Shown piece after piece: positions 1 through 8,378 of a DNA stretch of 64,000 nt (positions are counted from its first letter, which is position 1; every line of letters starts with the position of its first letter). Origin of the DNA: Rhodoferax sp. Its GTDB lineage: Bacteria > Pseudomonadota > Gammaproteobacteria > Burkholderiales > Burkholderiaceae_C. The stretch spans positions 62,001-126,000 of the forward strand of contig JACKLL010000001.1 in the NCBI GenBank assembly GCA_024235935.1. Direction: 5' to 3'. Under the pieces are notes generated by a model. That model was not told the DNA's origin and made no database searches. It saw only the letters and a list, made by a program, of their open reading frames with translations. Made by a program: the position numbers and the translations under genes.

Positions 1-2
1 CC

Positions 3-329
3 GGGGCTGTGTTCGAACTGCCGCGCGCCCGTTTCGACCCCGGCGCACTGGCCGCGGTGTTCATGATGGGCACCTTCACCTCGGGCGTCGCATGGTGGAT
101 GTACGCGCGGCTGATGCGGCACCTCTCGCCGCTGGCCGGGCTGAGCTCGACCTTCATGATCACCGGCTTCGGCGTACTGTGGGCCGTCGTCTTCCTGGGC
201 GAGAAGGTCGACAGCGGCCTGTATCTGGGCGGCGGCGTCCTGCTGTTGTCCTGCCTGCTGGTCTCGGGGGTCGATCCGCGGCCATCAGTGCGCGCTGCGC
301 TGGCCCGGCTGCACAGCCGGCGCACATGA
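3..329 (+). CDS. DMT-family (EamA) transporter, C-terminal part
   Basis: The window opens inside this gene. The visible 108 codons encode the last EamA helices of a drug/metabolite-type inner-membrane exporter. The phrase GLSSTFMITGFGVLWAVVFLGEK matches the conserved end of the EamA repeat (P-l-a-a-l-l-g-E) in the next gene, where SPVAALSSTFMA and LLLDEK occupy the same place. The two genes are therefore tandem paralogues. The start lies upstream of the window. Substrate is unknown; amino acids or their derivatives are usual for the family. Confidence 0.8.
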   Translation, partial: GAVFELPRARFDPGALAAVFMMGTFTSGVAWWMYARLMRHLSPLAGLSSTFMITGFGVLWAVVFLGEKVDSGLYLGGGVLLLSCLLVSGVDPRPSVRAALARLHSRRT

Positions 330-390
330 AACGACGCCGGTCGCATCGGACCCGCTGTGGCGCCTGGCAATGCACCACAATCGGTCATCC

Positions 391-1287
391 ATGCAGAACA
401 AGTATTTCGCCCAGCTGGCGGCCTTGTCGATTCTCTGGGGCGCCACCTTCCTGTTCACCCGGGTCGCGACACCCGAAATCGGCCCCAGCCTGACGGCCGC
501 CGGCCGGATCGGACTGGGCGCCGCCACGCTGGCCGTGATCATGGCCGTCTCGCGCCACCGCTGGCCGTGGGAGCACTGGCGTGCGCTGACCGTGCTGGCG
601 GCACTGAGCATTGCGGGACCGCACTTCCTGTTTGCCTGGTCCTCACAATACCTGCCGGCCGGCTACAGCGCGGTGCTCAGCGTGACTTCGGTGATGTTCG
701 GCACCTTCACATCAGCCTGGCTGCGCGAGGACACCTTGACGCGATCCAAAGTCATTGGCTGCATCGCCGGTTTCTCAGGCGTGGCGCTGGTCGTGCAACT
801 GGGCCCGATGCGCCCCACGACCGAACTGGTGGTGGCCGCGATGATTGCGATCTGCGGCTCGGCGCTGTCGGGCTCGTCGGCCCCCCTGCTCAAGCGGGCG
901 ACCAAGAAGATGGAGCCGCTGGCCATCACTGCCGCCATGCATGTACTGGCCTTCGGGATGATGCTGCCCAGCGCGATATGGACTTTTCCGGCTGCAAATT
1001 TCACGCCCGGAGCCGTCACTTCGGTGGCGATCATGGGCATCTGCACCTCGGGCCTGGCCTACTGGCAGTACATGCGCATCGTGCAAAAGGTCAGCCCGGT
1101 CGCGGCACTGAGTTCGACCTTCATGGCGACCATCTCGGGCATCATCTGGGGCCATCTGCTGCTGGACGAGAAATTCACCGGAACCACCTATATTGGCGGA
1201 TTGCTGGTGCTCTCGGCCACCGTGCTGGTGACGGGCTTCAATCCCTGGCGCAAGGCCGTCCCGCCGACCGATCCCTCGCGGCCCTGA
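391..1287 (+). CDS. DMT-family (EamA) transporter
   Basis: This is a complete inner-membrane exporter of about 298 residues with ten predicted helices in two EamA repeats, the usual size for the family. WGATFLFTRVATPEIGP near the N-terminus is the typical first-helix motif, and the second repeat closes with WGHLLLDEKFTG. I chose the ATG that gives MQNKYFAQ because the first helix follows at once; an in-frame ATG at 370 would add seven polar residues. It follows another EamA gene by about 60 bases and may share its transcript. Substrate cannot be read from sequence. Confidence 0.85.
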   Translation: MQNKYFAQLAALSILWGATFLFTRVATPEIGPSLTAAGRIGLGAATLAVIMAVSRHRWPWEHWRALTVLAALSIAGPHFLFAWSSQYLPAGYSAVLSVTSVMFGTFTSAWLREDTLTRSKVIGCIAGFSGVALVVQLGPMRPTTELVVAAMIAICGSALSGSSAPLLKRATKKMEPLAITAAMHVLAFGMMLPSAIWTFPAANFTPGAVTSVAIMGICTSGLAYWQYMRIVQKVSPVAALSSTFMATISGIIWGHLLLDEKFTGTTYIGGLLVLSATVLVTGFNPWRKAVPPTDPSRP

Positions 1288-1349
1288 GCCAGCATCACGG
1301 CCTGCGGTCCGCGACGCGGCGGCTCTTCGCCAGCAGCAAGCTGCCGGGT

Positions 1350-2450
1350 CTACGCGCCCGTGCGGGCCTTGATCGGCGACAGCGCGGTCACCACATCGGC
1401 ATTCTGCGCGCGGTGGCGCAGCGCATGGTCCATCACCACCAGCGCCAGCATGGCCTCGGCAATCGGCGTCGCACGGATGCCGACACAGGGATCGTGCCGG
1501 CCCTTGGTGATCACCTCGGTACTGTTCCCTTCGATGTCGATGGACGCGCGCGGAGACAGGATGGAACTCGTCGGCTTGATGGCGATCGAGACCTCCAGGT
1601 CCTGACCACTGGTGATGCCCCCCAAGGTGCCGCCGGCATTGTTGCTGAGAAAGCCCTCCGGCGACAGTGAGTCGCCATGGGTCGTCCCGCGCTGCGCGAC
1701 ACTGGCGAACCCGGCACCGATCTCGACGCCCTTGACGGCATTGATGCCCATCATGGCGTAGGCGATATCGGCATCCATCTTGTCGAACAGCGGCTCGCCC
1801 AGCCCCACCGGCACGCCGCTGGCACTGACCCGGATACGCGCGCCGCAGGAGTCGCCCGACTTGCGCAGGGCCTCCATATAGGTTTCCAGCGCCGAGACAT
1901 CGGCCACCGGCGCGAAGAACGGATTGCGCGGCACATGCGCCCAGTCCTCGAAGCCGATCGGCTGTTCACCGATCTGCGTCATGCAGCCGCGGAACACCGT
2001 GCCGTATTTCTCGAACAACCACTTCTTCGCCACCGCACCGGCGGCGACCATGGGCGCCGTCAACCGCGCCGACGAGCGCCCGCCCCCGCGCGGATCGCGG
2101 ATGCCGTATTTCTGGTAGTAGCTGTAGTCGGCGTGGCCAGGGCGGAAGGTCTGCAGGATGTTGCCGTAGTCCTTGCTGCGCTGGTCGGTATTGCGGATCA
2201 GCAGTGCGATCGGGGTGCCGGTGGTCCGGCCCTCATAGACACCACTGAGGATTTCGACCGCATCGGGCTCATTGCGCTGGGTGACGAATTTCGACGTGCC
2301 CGGGCGGCGCCGGTCCAGGTCGCCCTGGATATCGGCCTCGGACAAGGCCATGCCCGGCGGGCAGCCGTCGATGACGCAGCCGATCGCCGGGCCATGCGAT
2401 TCGCCGAAGTTCGTGACGGCAAACAGCGTGCCGAAGGTGTTTCCGCTCAT
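1350..2450 (-). CDS. aroC: chorismate synthase
   Basis: AroC removes phosphate from EPSP to give chorismate, the last step of the shikimate pathway, using reduced FMN as a non-consumed cofactor. The 366-residue length is standard. The first signature, [11 protein letters not shown], is at residues 14-24 with His19. The central RPGHADYSY and the [11 protein letters not shown] block (FMN binding) follow, and the C-terminal RHDPCVGIR signature contains the conserved Asp and Arg. The start overlaps the stop of the upstream CBS gene by four bases, so the two are translationally coupled. I see nothing unusual in it. Confidence 0.97.
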   Translation of the reverse strand: MSGNTFGTLFAVTNFGESHGPAIGCVIDGCPPGMALSEADIQGDLDRRRPGTSKFVTQRNEPDAVEILSGVYEGRTTGTPIALLIRNTDQRSKDYGNILQTFRPGHADYSYYQKYGIRDPRGGGRSSARLTAPMVAAGAVAKKWLFEKYGTVFRGCMTQIGEQPIGFEDWAHVPRNPFFAPVADVSALETYMEALRKSGDSCGARIRVSASGVPVGLGEPLFDKMDADIAYAMMGINAVKGVEIGAGFASVAQRGTTHGDSLSPEGFLSNNAGGTLGGITSGQDLEVSIAIKPTSSILSPRASIDIEGNSTEVITKGRHDPCVGIRATPIAEAMLALVVMDHALRHRAQNADVVTALSPIKARTGA

Positions 2451-2905
2451 GGTGTACCGGGAATACCTTCCTGATCGGGCCAGTCGCGGATATAGGCCTT
2501 GAGCATCTTGTTCTCGAAATTCTGGCTGTCGACGACCGCCTTGGCCACGTCGTAGAAGCTCACGACGCCCATCAGCATCATCCGGTCCATCACCGGCAGA
2601 TAGCGGGCATGCTGCTCCAGCATCATGCGCCGCACCTCGTCGAGTTCGGTCTCCATGGTGCAGGTCAGTGGCGCATCGTCCATGGCGGCGCTCACCGGGC
2701 CGGTACCGATCTGCCCGCCATTGCGGACCACGGTCTGGATGACCTCGCGAAAGGTCAACATGCCCACCAGGTCACCCCGGTCCATCACGACCAGTGACCC
2801 GATGTCTTTTTCGGCCATCACCACGGCGGCCTGCGCCAGGCGCTCATCGGGCTTGACCGTGTACAAGGTGTTGCCCTTCACCCGCAAAATATCGCTGACT
2901 TTCAT
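2447..2905 (-). CDS. tandem CBS-domain protein
   Basis: This cytoplasmic protein of 152 residues is essentially one CBS pair (Bateman module). [17 protein letters not shown] begins CBS1, with [21 protein letters not shown] as its nucleotide-facing strand. CBS2 runs from [17 protein letters not shown] to [13 protein letters not shown]. Such stand-alone pairs bind adenylates and act as energy sensors on partner proteins; the partner is not visible here. I placed the start at 2905 because GAGGAGAGC lies just upstream on the minus strand, although the frame stays open further up. It is coupled to aroC by an ATGA overlap. Confidence 0.9.
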   Translation of the reverse strand: MKVSDILRVKGNTLYTVKPDERLAQAAVVMAEKDIGSLVVMDRGDLVGMLTFREVIQTVVRNGGQIGTGPVSAAMDDAPLTCTMETELDEVRRMMLEQHARYLPVMDRMMLMGVVSFYDVAKAVVDSQNFENKMLKAYIRDWPDQEGIPGTP

Positions 2906-3077
2906 GCTGCTCTCCTCGCGCTGAATATAGCCCACAATAATGGGGATGGTCTGCAGGATTCGCGGCCGGTCCGTGGCGCTGGCGCCGCACGGCCCGGGGT
3001 CCTGTACCGCATGCACGCCCCCCGTCGGCCTGCGGGCACCGCGCGGCCACCCCCATTGACACTCTCGGAGACAACCC

Positions 3078-4391
3078 ATGCCCGGATATTCCGACCCCGG
3101 TTTCGACACGCTGGCGCTGCACGCCGGCGCCGCGCCGGACCCCACCACCGGCGCGCGCGCCGTGCCTATCCATCTGAGCACCTCGTTCGTGTTCGGCTCC
3201 AGCGACCAGGCTGCGGCGCTGTTCAACCTGGAGCGTGCCGGCCATGTGTATTCACGCATCAGCAACCCGACCAATGCGGTGCTCGAGCAAAGGGTCTCCG
3301 CGCTGGAGGGCGGCATCGGCGCCATCACCACCGCCAGTGGCCAGGCGGCGTTGCACCTGACCATCGCCACGCTGATGGGCGCGGGCTCGCACATTGTGGC
3401 CTCCACTGCGCTGTACGGCGGCTCGCAGAACCTGCTGCACTACACGATGCGCCGCTTCGGCATCGACACCAGCTTCGTCAAACCGGGCGACATCGACGGC
3501 TGGCGCGCGGCCGTGCGTCCGAACACCAAACTGTTCTTCGGCGAGACGGTGGGCAACCCGGGGCTCGACGTGCTGGACATCGCCACCGTGTCGTCGATCG
3601 CCCACGAGGCCGGCGTCCCGCTGCTGGTCGACTCGACGCTGACCACCCCCTGGCTGCTCAAGCCGCTCGAACATGGCGCCGACCTGGTCTACCACTCGGC
3701 CACCAAATTCCTCAGCGGCCATGGCACGGTTATCGCAGGCATCGTCGTCGACGGCGGCAGCTTCGACTGGGCCGCGGCGCATGCGTCCAGCGGCAAGTTC
3801 GGCGAACTGGCGGAACCCTACGAAGGTTTCCACAACATGGTGTTCACCGACGAGTCGACCGTAGGCGCCTTTCTGCTGCGCGCGCGGCGCGAAGGCCTGC
3901 GCGACTTCGGCGCCTGCCTGAGCCCGCATTCGGCCTGGCTGGTATTGCAAGGCATCGAGACCCTGGGCCTGCGCATGGCGCGGCACATGGACAACACCGC
4001 CAAGGTGGTCGAATACCTGGCCAGCCACCCCTTCGTGTCGCGGGTCGGCCATCCCCTGCTTGAATCCCATCCCAGCCACGCACTGGCGCAAAAGCTGCTG
4101 CCGCGCGGCGCCGGCTCGGTGTTCAGCTTCGACCTCAAGGGCAGCCGGGAACAGGGAAAGGCCTTTGTCGATGCCCTGCAGGTGTTCAGCCATCTGGCCA
4201 ACGTCGGCGACTGCCGCTCGCTGGTCATCCACCCGGCCAGCACCACCCACTTCCGCATGAGCGACGACGCGCTGGCGGCCGGTGGCATCACGCAAGGAAC
4301 GATCCGCCTGTCGATCGGCCTGGAAGACCCGGCCGACCTGCTCGAAGACCTCAAGCGCGCACTGCGTGCCGCAGAAAAGGCAGGTGCATGA
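3078..4391 (+). CDS. metY: O-acetylhomoserine sulfhydrylase-type enzyme (Cys/Met metabolism PLP family)
   Basis: This PLP enzyme most likely makes homocysteine from O-acetylhomoserine and sulfide. Length (437 residues) fits MetY rather than the roughly 380-residue MetB/MetC. YSRISNPT at 58-65 contacts the PLP phosphate of the neighbouring subunit, Asp185 in LLVDSTLTTP holds the pyridine nitrogen, and Lys210 in HSATKFLSGHG forms the Schiff base. The RHMDNTAKVVEYL block near 295 is also typical. A CGGAGA ribosome-binding site precedes ATG 3078. The stop overlaps the next start (ATGA). O-succinylhomoserine or other family activity cannot be excluded without assay. Confidence 0.9.
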   Translation: MPGYSDPGFDTLALHAGAAPDPTTGARAVPIHLSTSFVFGSSDQAAALFNLERAGHVYSRISNPTNAVLEQRVSALEGGIGAITTASGQAALHLTIATLMGAGSHIVASTALYGGSQNLLHYTMRRFGIDTSFVKPGDIDGWRAAVRPNTKLFFGETVGNPGLDVLDIATVSSIAHEAGVPLLVDSTLTTPWLLKPLEHGADLVYHSATKFLSGHGTVIAGIVVDGGSFDWAAAHASSGKFGELAEPYEGFHNMVFTDESTVGAFLLRARREGLRDFGACLSPHSAWLVLQGIETLGLRMARHMDNTAKVVEYLASHPFVSRVGHPLLESHPSHALAQKLLPRGAGSVFSFDLKGSREQGKAFVDALQVFSHLANVGDCRSLVIHPASTTHFRMSDDALAAGGITQGTIRLSIGLEDPADLLEDLKRALRAAEKAGA

Positions 4392-5197
4392 TGGAACTCA
4401 CTGTCAACGGCCACAAGACCTTCTGCTACACCGGCGGCAAGCCCTTCGATGCGGCCAAACCGACCGTGATCTTCCTGCACGGCGTGCTCAACGACCACAG
4501 CGTCTGGATCCTGCAGACCCGCTACATGGCGCACCACGGCTGGAACGTGCTGGCGCCTGATCTGCCCGGCCATGGCAAGAGCGCGGGCGAGCCACCGGAA
4601 AGCGTCGAGGATGCCAGTGCCTTCGTGCTGGCGCTGATGGATGCGGCCGGCCTCGCCAAGGCGGCGCTGATCGGCCACAGCTTCGGCTCGCTGATCGCTC
4701 TCGAGGCGGCCGCAAGTGCGCCGCAGCGCGTCAGCCACCTGGTGCTGGTGGGTACGGCGTTTCCGATGAAAGTCTCCCCCGCCCTGCTCGACGCCTCGCT
4801 GAACCACCCGGAAAAGGCGATCGCGATGGTCAATACCTTCTCGCACTCCACACTGGCGCCGCCACCGTCGACGCTGGGCCCGGGCACCTGGGTCTATGGC
4901 AGCAGCAAGGCCTTGATGCGCCGGGTGCTGGCCAGCAACCCGAAGGTCAATGTGTTCCATGTCGGCTTCAAGGCCTGCGACAGCTATGCCGGGGGTGACG
5001 CCGCGATGGCCAAAGTGACGGCCCCGACCTTGTTCGTACTCGGCGATGCCGACCAGATGACACCGGTGAAAGCCGCACAGTCGCTGGTGCGTGCGGCCGC
5101 GCATGGCAAGGTCGTCATGGTGCCCGGCGGACACCAGATGATGGGCGAATCGCCGGATGCGGTGCTGGTCGCGATACGCGATTTCCTGGCTGCATGA
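4388..5197 (+). CDS. alpha/beta-fold hydrolase
   Basis: This cytoplasmic serine hydrolase has 269 residues. The oxyanion motif HGVLND is near residue 31, the nucleophile elbow GHSFGS puts Ser at 98, the acid is in LGDADQMTP, and His is in PGGHQMMG near the C-terminus, so the triad is complete. PDLPGHGKSAG is the usual loop after strand 4. The start is coupled to metY by ATGATGG (4388 or 4391) and the end overlaps the P450 start by four bases. Tight linkage suggests hydrolysis of an ester or lactone handled by the same operon, but the substrate is unknown. Confidence 0.85.
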   Translation: MMELTVNGHKTFCYTGGKPFDAAKPTVIFLHGVLNDHSVWILQTRYMAHHGWNVLAPDLPGHGKSAGEPPESVEDASAFVLALMDAAGLAKAALIGHSFGSLIALEAAASAPQRVSHLVLVGTAFPMKVSPALLDASLNHPEKAIAMVNTFSHSTLAPPPSTLGPGTWVYGSSKALMRRVLASNPKVNVFHVGFKACDSYAGGDAAMAKVTAPTLFVLGDADQMTPVKAAQSLVRAAAHGKVVMVPGGHQMMGESPDAVLVAIRDFLAA

Positions 5198-6534
5198 CGT
5201 TCGTGCCGCCGATCCCTCTGCCTGCGATGTCCCCGGCGCGCGCGCAGGAGATCGCCAGCGGCTTCGACCTGCGGGCCTTGCCGGCGGACTTCTACGCCGA
5301 CCCGTACCCGGTCTATGACCTGTTGCGTGAGCACGATCCGGTACGCCGGATGCCCGACGGCAGCTGGTTCCTGACCCGCTACGCCGACCTGGTCGCGGTG
5401 TACCGCGACGCCCGTACCTTCAGCTCCGACAAGAAGGTCGAGTTCGCGCCCAAGTACCTGCACCAGCCCTGGCATGGCGATGTCGCGCGCGCCGGTGATG
5501 CGCCGCTGTTCGCACACCACACGAGCAGCCTCGTGTTCAACGACCCGCCGCTGCACACGCGGGTGCGCAAGCTCATCATGGTCGCGCTGACACGGCGGGC
5601 GATCCGGGAGATGGAAGGCGGCCTGATCACGCTGGTCGACCAGTTGCTCGACCGCATCGCGGAGCGCGGCGGCGGCGACCTGATCGCGGACTTTGCCAGC
5701 GCCATCCCGGTCGAGGTCATCGGCAATCTGCTGGGTGTACCGCATGCCGACCGCGCCCCGCTGCGCGGCTGGTCACTGGCTATTCTCGGCGCGCTTGAAC
5801 CTGCATTGACACCCGAGCAGGAGGCGCTGGGCAACCGCAGCGTATCGGAGTTCCTGGAATACCTGAAACTGCTGGTGGCCGATCGGCGGCGCCACCCCGG
5901 CGACCCCGAGCACGACGTGCTGACGCGCCTGATCCTGGGCGAGGCCGACAGCGACGGTCCCTCAAGCGGGCGGCTGTCCGAGGCCGAACTGCTGCACAAC
6001 TGCATCTTCATCCTGAACGCCGGCCACGAGACCACCACCAACCTGATCGGCAATGCGCTGGTCTGCCTGCAGCAATGGCCCGATGCCCGGGTCGGTCTGC
6101 TGGCACGCATGCAGCGCTATCGCGACGACGCGCCGGCACTGGAACAGCACATGGACAGCGCCGTCGACGAGTTCCTGCGCTTCGAGTCCTCGAACCAGCT
6201 GGGCAACCGCCGCGCCACCACGGCCTGCCAGGTCGGCGGCGTCGACCTCCCGGCCGGCGCGCTGGTCACGCTGTGCATAGGCGCGGCCAACCGCGACCCG
6301 GCGCAATTCCCGCAGGCTGACCGGTTCGACCTGATGCGCCGCGACAACCGGCACCTCGCCTTCGGCTTCGGCATCCACCAGTGCGCCGGACTGAGCCTGG
6401 CCCGGCTCGAGGGGCGCATCGCGATCGGGCGTTTCCTGCAGCGCTTTCCGGACTACCGCTTGACGCAGGCACCGCTGCGCGGAGCACGGGCGCGGTTCAG
6501 GGGGTTTCTGAACGCCTCATTCACTGTGGCGTAG
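5194..6534 (+). CDS. cytochrome P450
   Basis: This soluble bacterial class I P450 has 446 residues. The I-helix oxygen-activation motif AGHETTTN lies at 276-283, the ExxR of the K helix is EFLR at 326-329, and the haem loop FGFGIHQCAG places the thiolate Cys at 397. All invariant residues are present, so it should be an active monooxygenase. It needs a ferredoxin and reductase that are not adjacent; the ferredoxin at 23.9 kb is far away. Start ATG overlaps the hydrolase stop. The metY-hydrolase-P450 arrangement is unusual and gives no obvious substrate. Confidence 0.93.
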   Translation: MTFVPPIPLPAMSPARAQEIASGFDLRALPADFYADPYPVYDLLREHDPVRRMPDGSWFLTRYADLVAVYRDARTFSSDKKVEFAPKYLHQPWHGDVARAGDAPLFAHHTSSLVFNDPPLHTRVRKLIMVALTRRAIREMEGGLITLVDQLLDRIAERGGGDLIADFASAIPVEVIGNLLGVPHADRAPLRGWSLAILGALEPALTPEQEALGNRSVSEFLEYLKLLVADRRRHPGDPEHDVLTRLILGEADSDGPSSGRLSEAELLHNCIFILNAGHETTTNLIGNALVCLQQWPDARVGLLARMQRYRDDAPALEQHMDSAVDEFLRFESSNQLGNRRATTACQVGGVDLPAGALVTLCIGAANRDPAQFPQADRFDLMRRDNRHLAFGFGIHQCAGLSLARLEGRIAIGRFLQRFPDYRLTQAPLRGARARFRGFLNASFTVA

Positions 6535-6724
6535 GCCCACCCGCGCTTGCGTGAAACCATGCTTGGCGTGCCTGCCCACCCTGCGGCGACGCTGCATCGA
6601 CTGATTTGATCCATGTTAAGGTCGCACGTCACGCAACCCATCGCTGATCGCGGTCGATAGGTGTGCAGGCATTTCGTGTTTGCGCTCCTGTACCCAGGAT
6701 CAGCGGAGACTCGGAGACGCTGCC

Positions 6725-8356
6725 ATGGCAGAGAAACATGATCCGATGGTGCCGCACGGCGCCGTCAATGCGATCAACACCGATTACAAGATCGGCCAGG
6801 ACAACATCGTCCTCAAACTGGGGCCGTTCGGCCTCGACATCCACAACCGGGTGTTTGCGATCTCGGGCCTCTCCATCGTTGCCTTCGTGTTGCTGACGCT
6901 GATGTTCCAGACCCAGGTCGAGCCGATGTTCGGCGCGATGCGTGGCTGGCTCACCTCCAACCTGGACTGGTTCTTCATCAGCGCCGGCAACATCTTCGTC
7001 ATCGTCTGTCTCGGCCTGGCGATCTCGCCGCTGGGCCGGGTGCGCCTGGGCGGCACGCTGGCCAAACCGGACTATGGCTACCTTGGCTGGTTCTCGATGC
7101 TGTTTGCCGCAGGCATGGGCATCGGCCTGATGTTCTACGGCGTCTCCGAGCCGCTGTCGCACTTCAGCAGTTCCATGGGAGGCACCACGATCGAGAACGG
7201 TGTCCGTACCGACTGGGCGCCGCTGGGGGCGGCTGCCGGCGACGCCACTGCAGCCGCACGGCTGGGCATGGCTGCCACCATCTTCCACTGGGCGCTGCAC
7301 CCCTGGGCGATCTACGCCATCCTGGCACTCGGCCTGGCGCTGTTCTCGTTCAACAAGGGCCTGCCGCTGACGATCCGCTCGGTGTTCTATCCGCTGCTCG
7401 GTGAACGCATCTGGGGCTGGCCCGGCCACATCGTCGACATCCTGGCCGTGCTGGCCACCATGTTCGGCCTGGCCACGTCGCTCGGTCTAGGCGCCTCGCA
7501 GGCTGCAGCGGGACTGAACTACCTGTTCGGTATCTCGCTGGGCGAAACGACGCAGATCGTGCTGGTGATCGGCATCACCGCGATCGCGCTGACATCGGTT
7601 CTGGCCGGGCTGGACGCCGGCGTGAAGCGCTTGTCCGAGATCAACATGATCCTGGCCTTGCTGCTGCTGGTGTTCCTGATCGCAGTCGGTCCGACGCTGG
7701 CCATCGCCACCGGCTTCTTCTCCAACCTGGGCGCCTACGTCGAACACCTGCCGGCACTGTCCAACCCGTTCGGCCGCGCAGATGCCAACTTCTCGCAGGG
7801 CTGGACGGCCTTCTACTGGGCCTGGTGGATCAGCTGGTCACCCTTCGTCGGCATGTTCATCGCACGCGTCTCGCGCGGCCGCACGGTGCGGGAGTTCATC
7901 ATCTCGGTCTTGATCATCCCGTCGCTGGCCTGTGTGCTGTGGATGACCGTGTTCGGCTCCACTGCCATCTCGCAACTGGTCAATGAAGGCTACAAGGCGG
8001 CTGCCGAAGCGGCGCTGCCACTGCAGATATTCCAGATGCTCGACGTGTTGCCGCTGGCACAGATCACCTCCTTCCTGGCCATCGTTCTGGTTGTCGTCTT
8101 CTTCGTCACCTCGTCGGATTCCGGCTCGCTGGTGATTGATGTGATCGCTGCCGGCGGCAAGGTCGACGCGCCGACGCCGCAGCGCGTCTTCTGGTGCGTG
8201 TTCGAAGGCCTGGTCGCGATTGCGCTGATCCTTGGTGGGGGTCTGGTGGCGCTGCAGGCGATGGCGGTATCGACCGGATTTCCGTTCACCGTCGTGCTGC
8301 TGATCGCGACGGTGGCCGTCGTCAAGGGTCTGGCCTCGGAACCCCGCGGCGCCTGA
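6725..8356 (+). CDS. BCCT-family betaine/carnitine/choline transporter
   Basis: This is a sodium- or proton-coupled uptake system for quaternary ammonium compounds, with about 543 residues and twelve helices. GMGIGLMFYGVSEP near residue 130 is the glycine-rich TM3 motif, and the tryptophan-rich block FYWAWWISWSPFVGMF is the substrate-site signature. RVSRGRTVREF follows, as in the family. I start at MAEKHD because GGAGAC sits 12 bases upstream; an earlier in-frame codon at 6680 adds an unlikely basic leader. There is no long osmosensing C-terminal tail, unlike BetP. It is followed by a cNMP/CBS regulator gene after 22 bases. Confidence 0.93.
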   Translation: MAEKHDPMVPHGAVNAINTDYKIGQDNIVLKLGPFGLDIHNRVFAISGLSIVAFVLLTLMFQTQVEPMFGAMRGWLTSNLDWFFISAGNIFVIVCLGLAISPLGRVRLGGTLAKPDYGYLGWFSMLFAAGMGIGLMFYGVSEPLSHFSSSMGGTTIENGVRTDWAPLGAAAGDATAAARLGMAATIFHWALHPWAIYAILALGLALFSFNKGLPLTIRSVFYPLLGERIWGWPGHIVDILAVLATMFGLATSLGLGASQAAAGLNYLFGISLGETTQIVLVIGITAIALTSVLAGLDAGVKRLSEINMILALLLLVFLIAVGPTLAIATGFFSNLGAYVEHLPALSNPFGRADANFSQGWTAFYWAWWISWSPFVGMFIARVSRGRTVREFIISVLIIPSLACVLWMTVFGSTAISQLVNEGYKAAAEAALPLQIFQMLDVLPLAQITSFLAIVLVVVFFVTSSDSGSLVIDVIAAGGKVDAPTPQRVFWCVFEGLVAIALILGGGLVALQAMAVSTGFPFTVVLLIATVAVVKGLASEPRGA

Positions 8357-8378
8357 CCCGACAAGCTGTCTGCCGACG

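Noticed and set aside
2906..3077. SAM or SAH riboswitch before metY
   Set aside because: The leader has no recognisable conserved core of those classes; only a GC-rich region is seen.
3818..5134. Long open frame antisense to metY and the hydrolase
   Set aside because: High GC keeps antisense frames open; it has low-complexity Arg/Ala/Ser content, no domain, and overlaps two well-supported genes.
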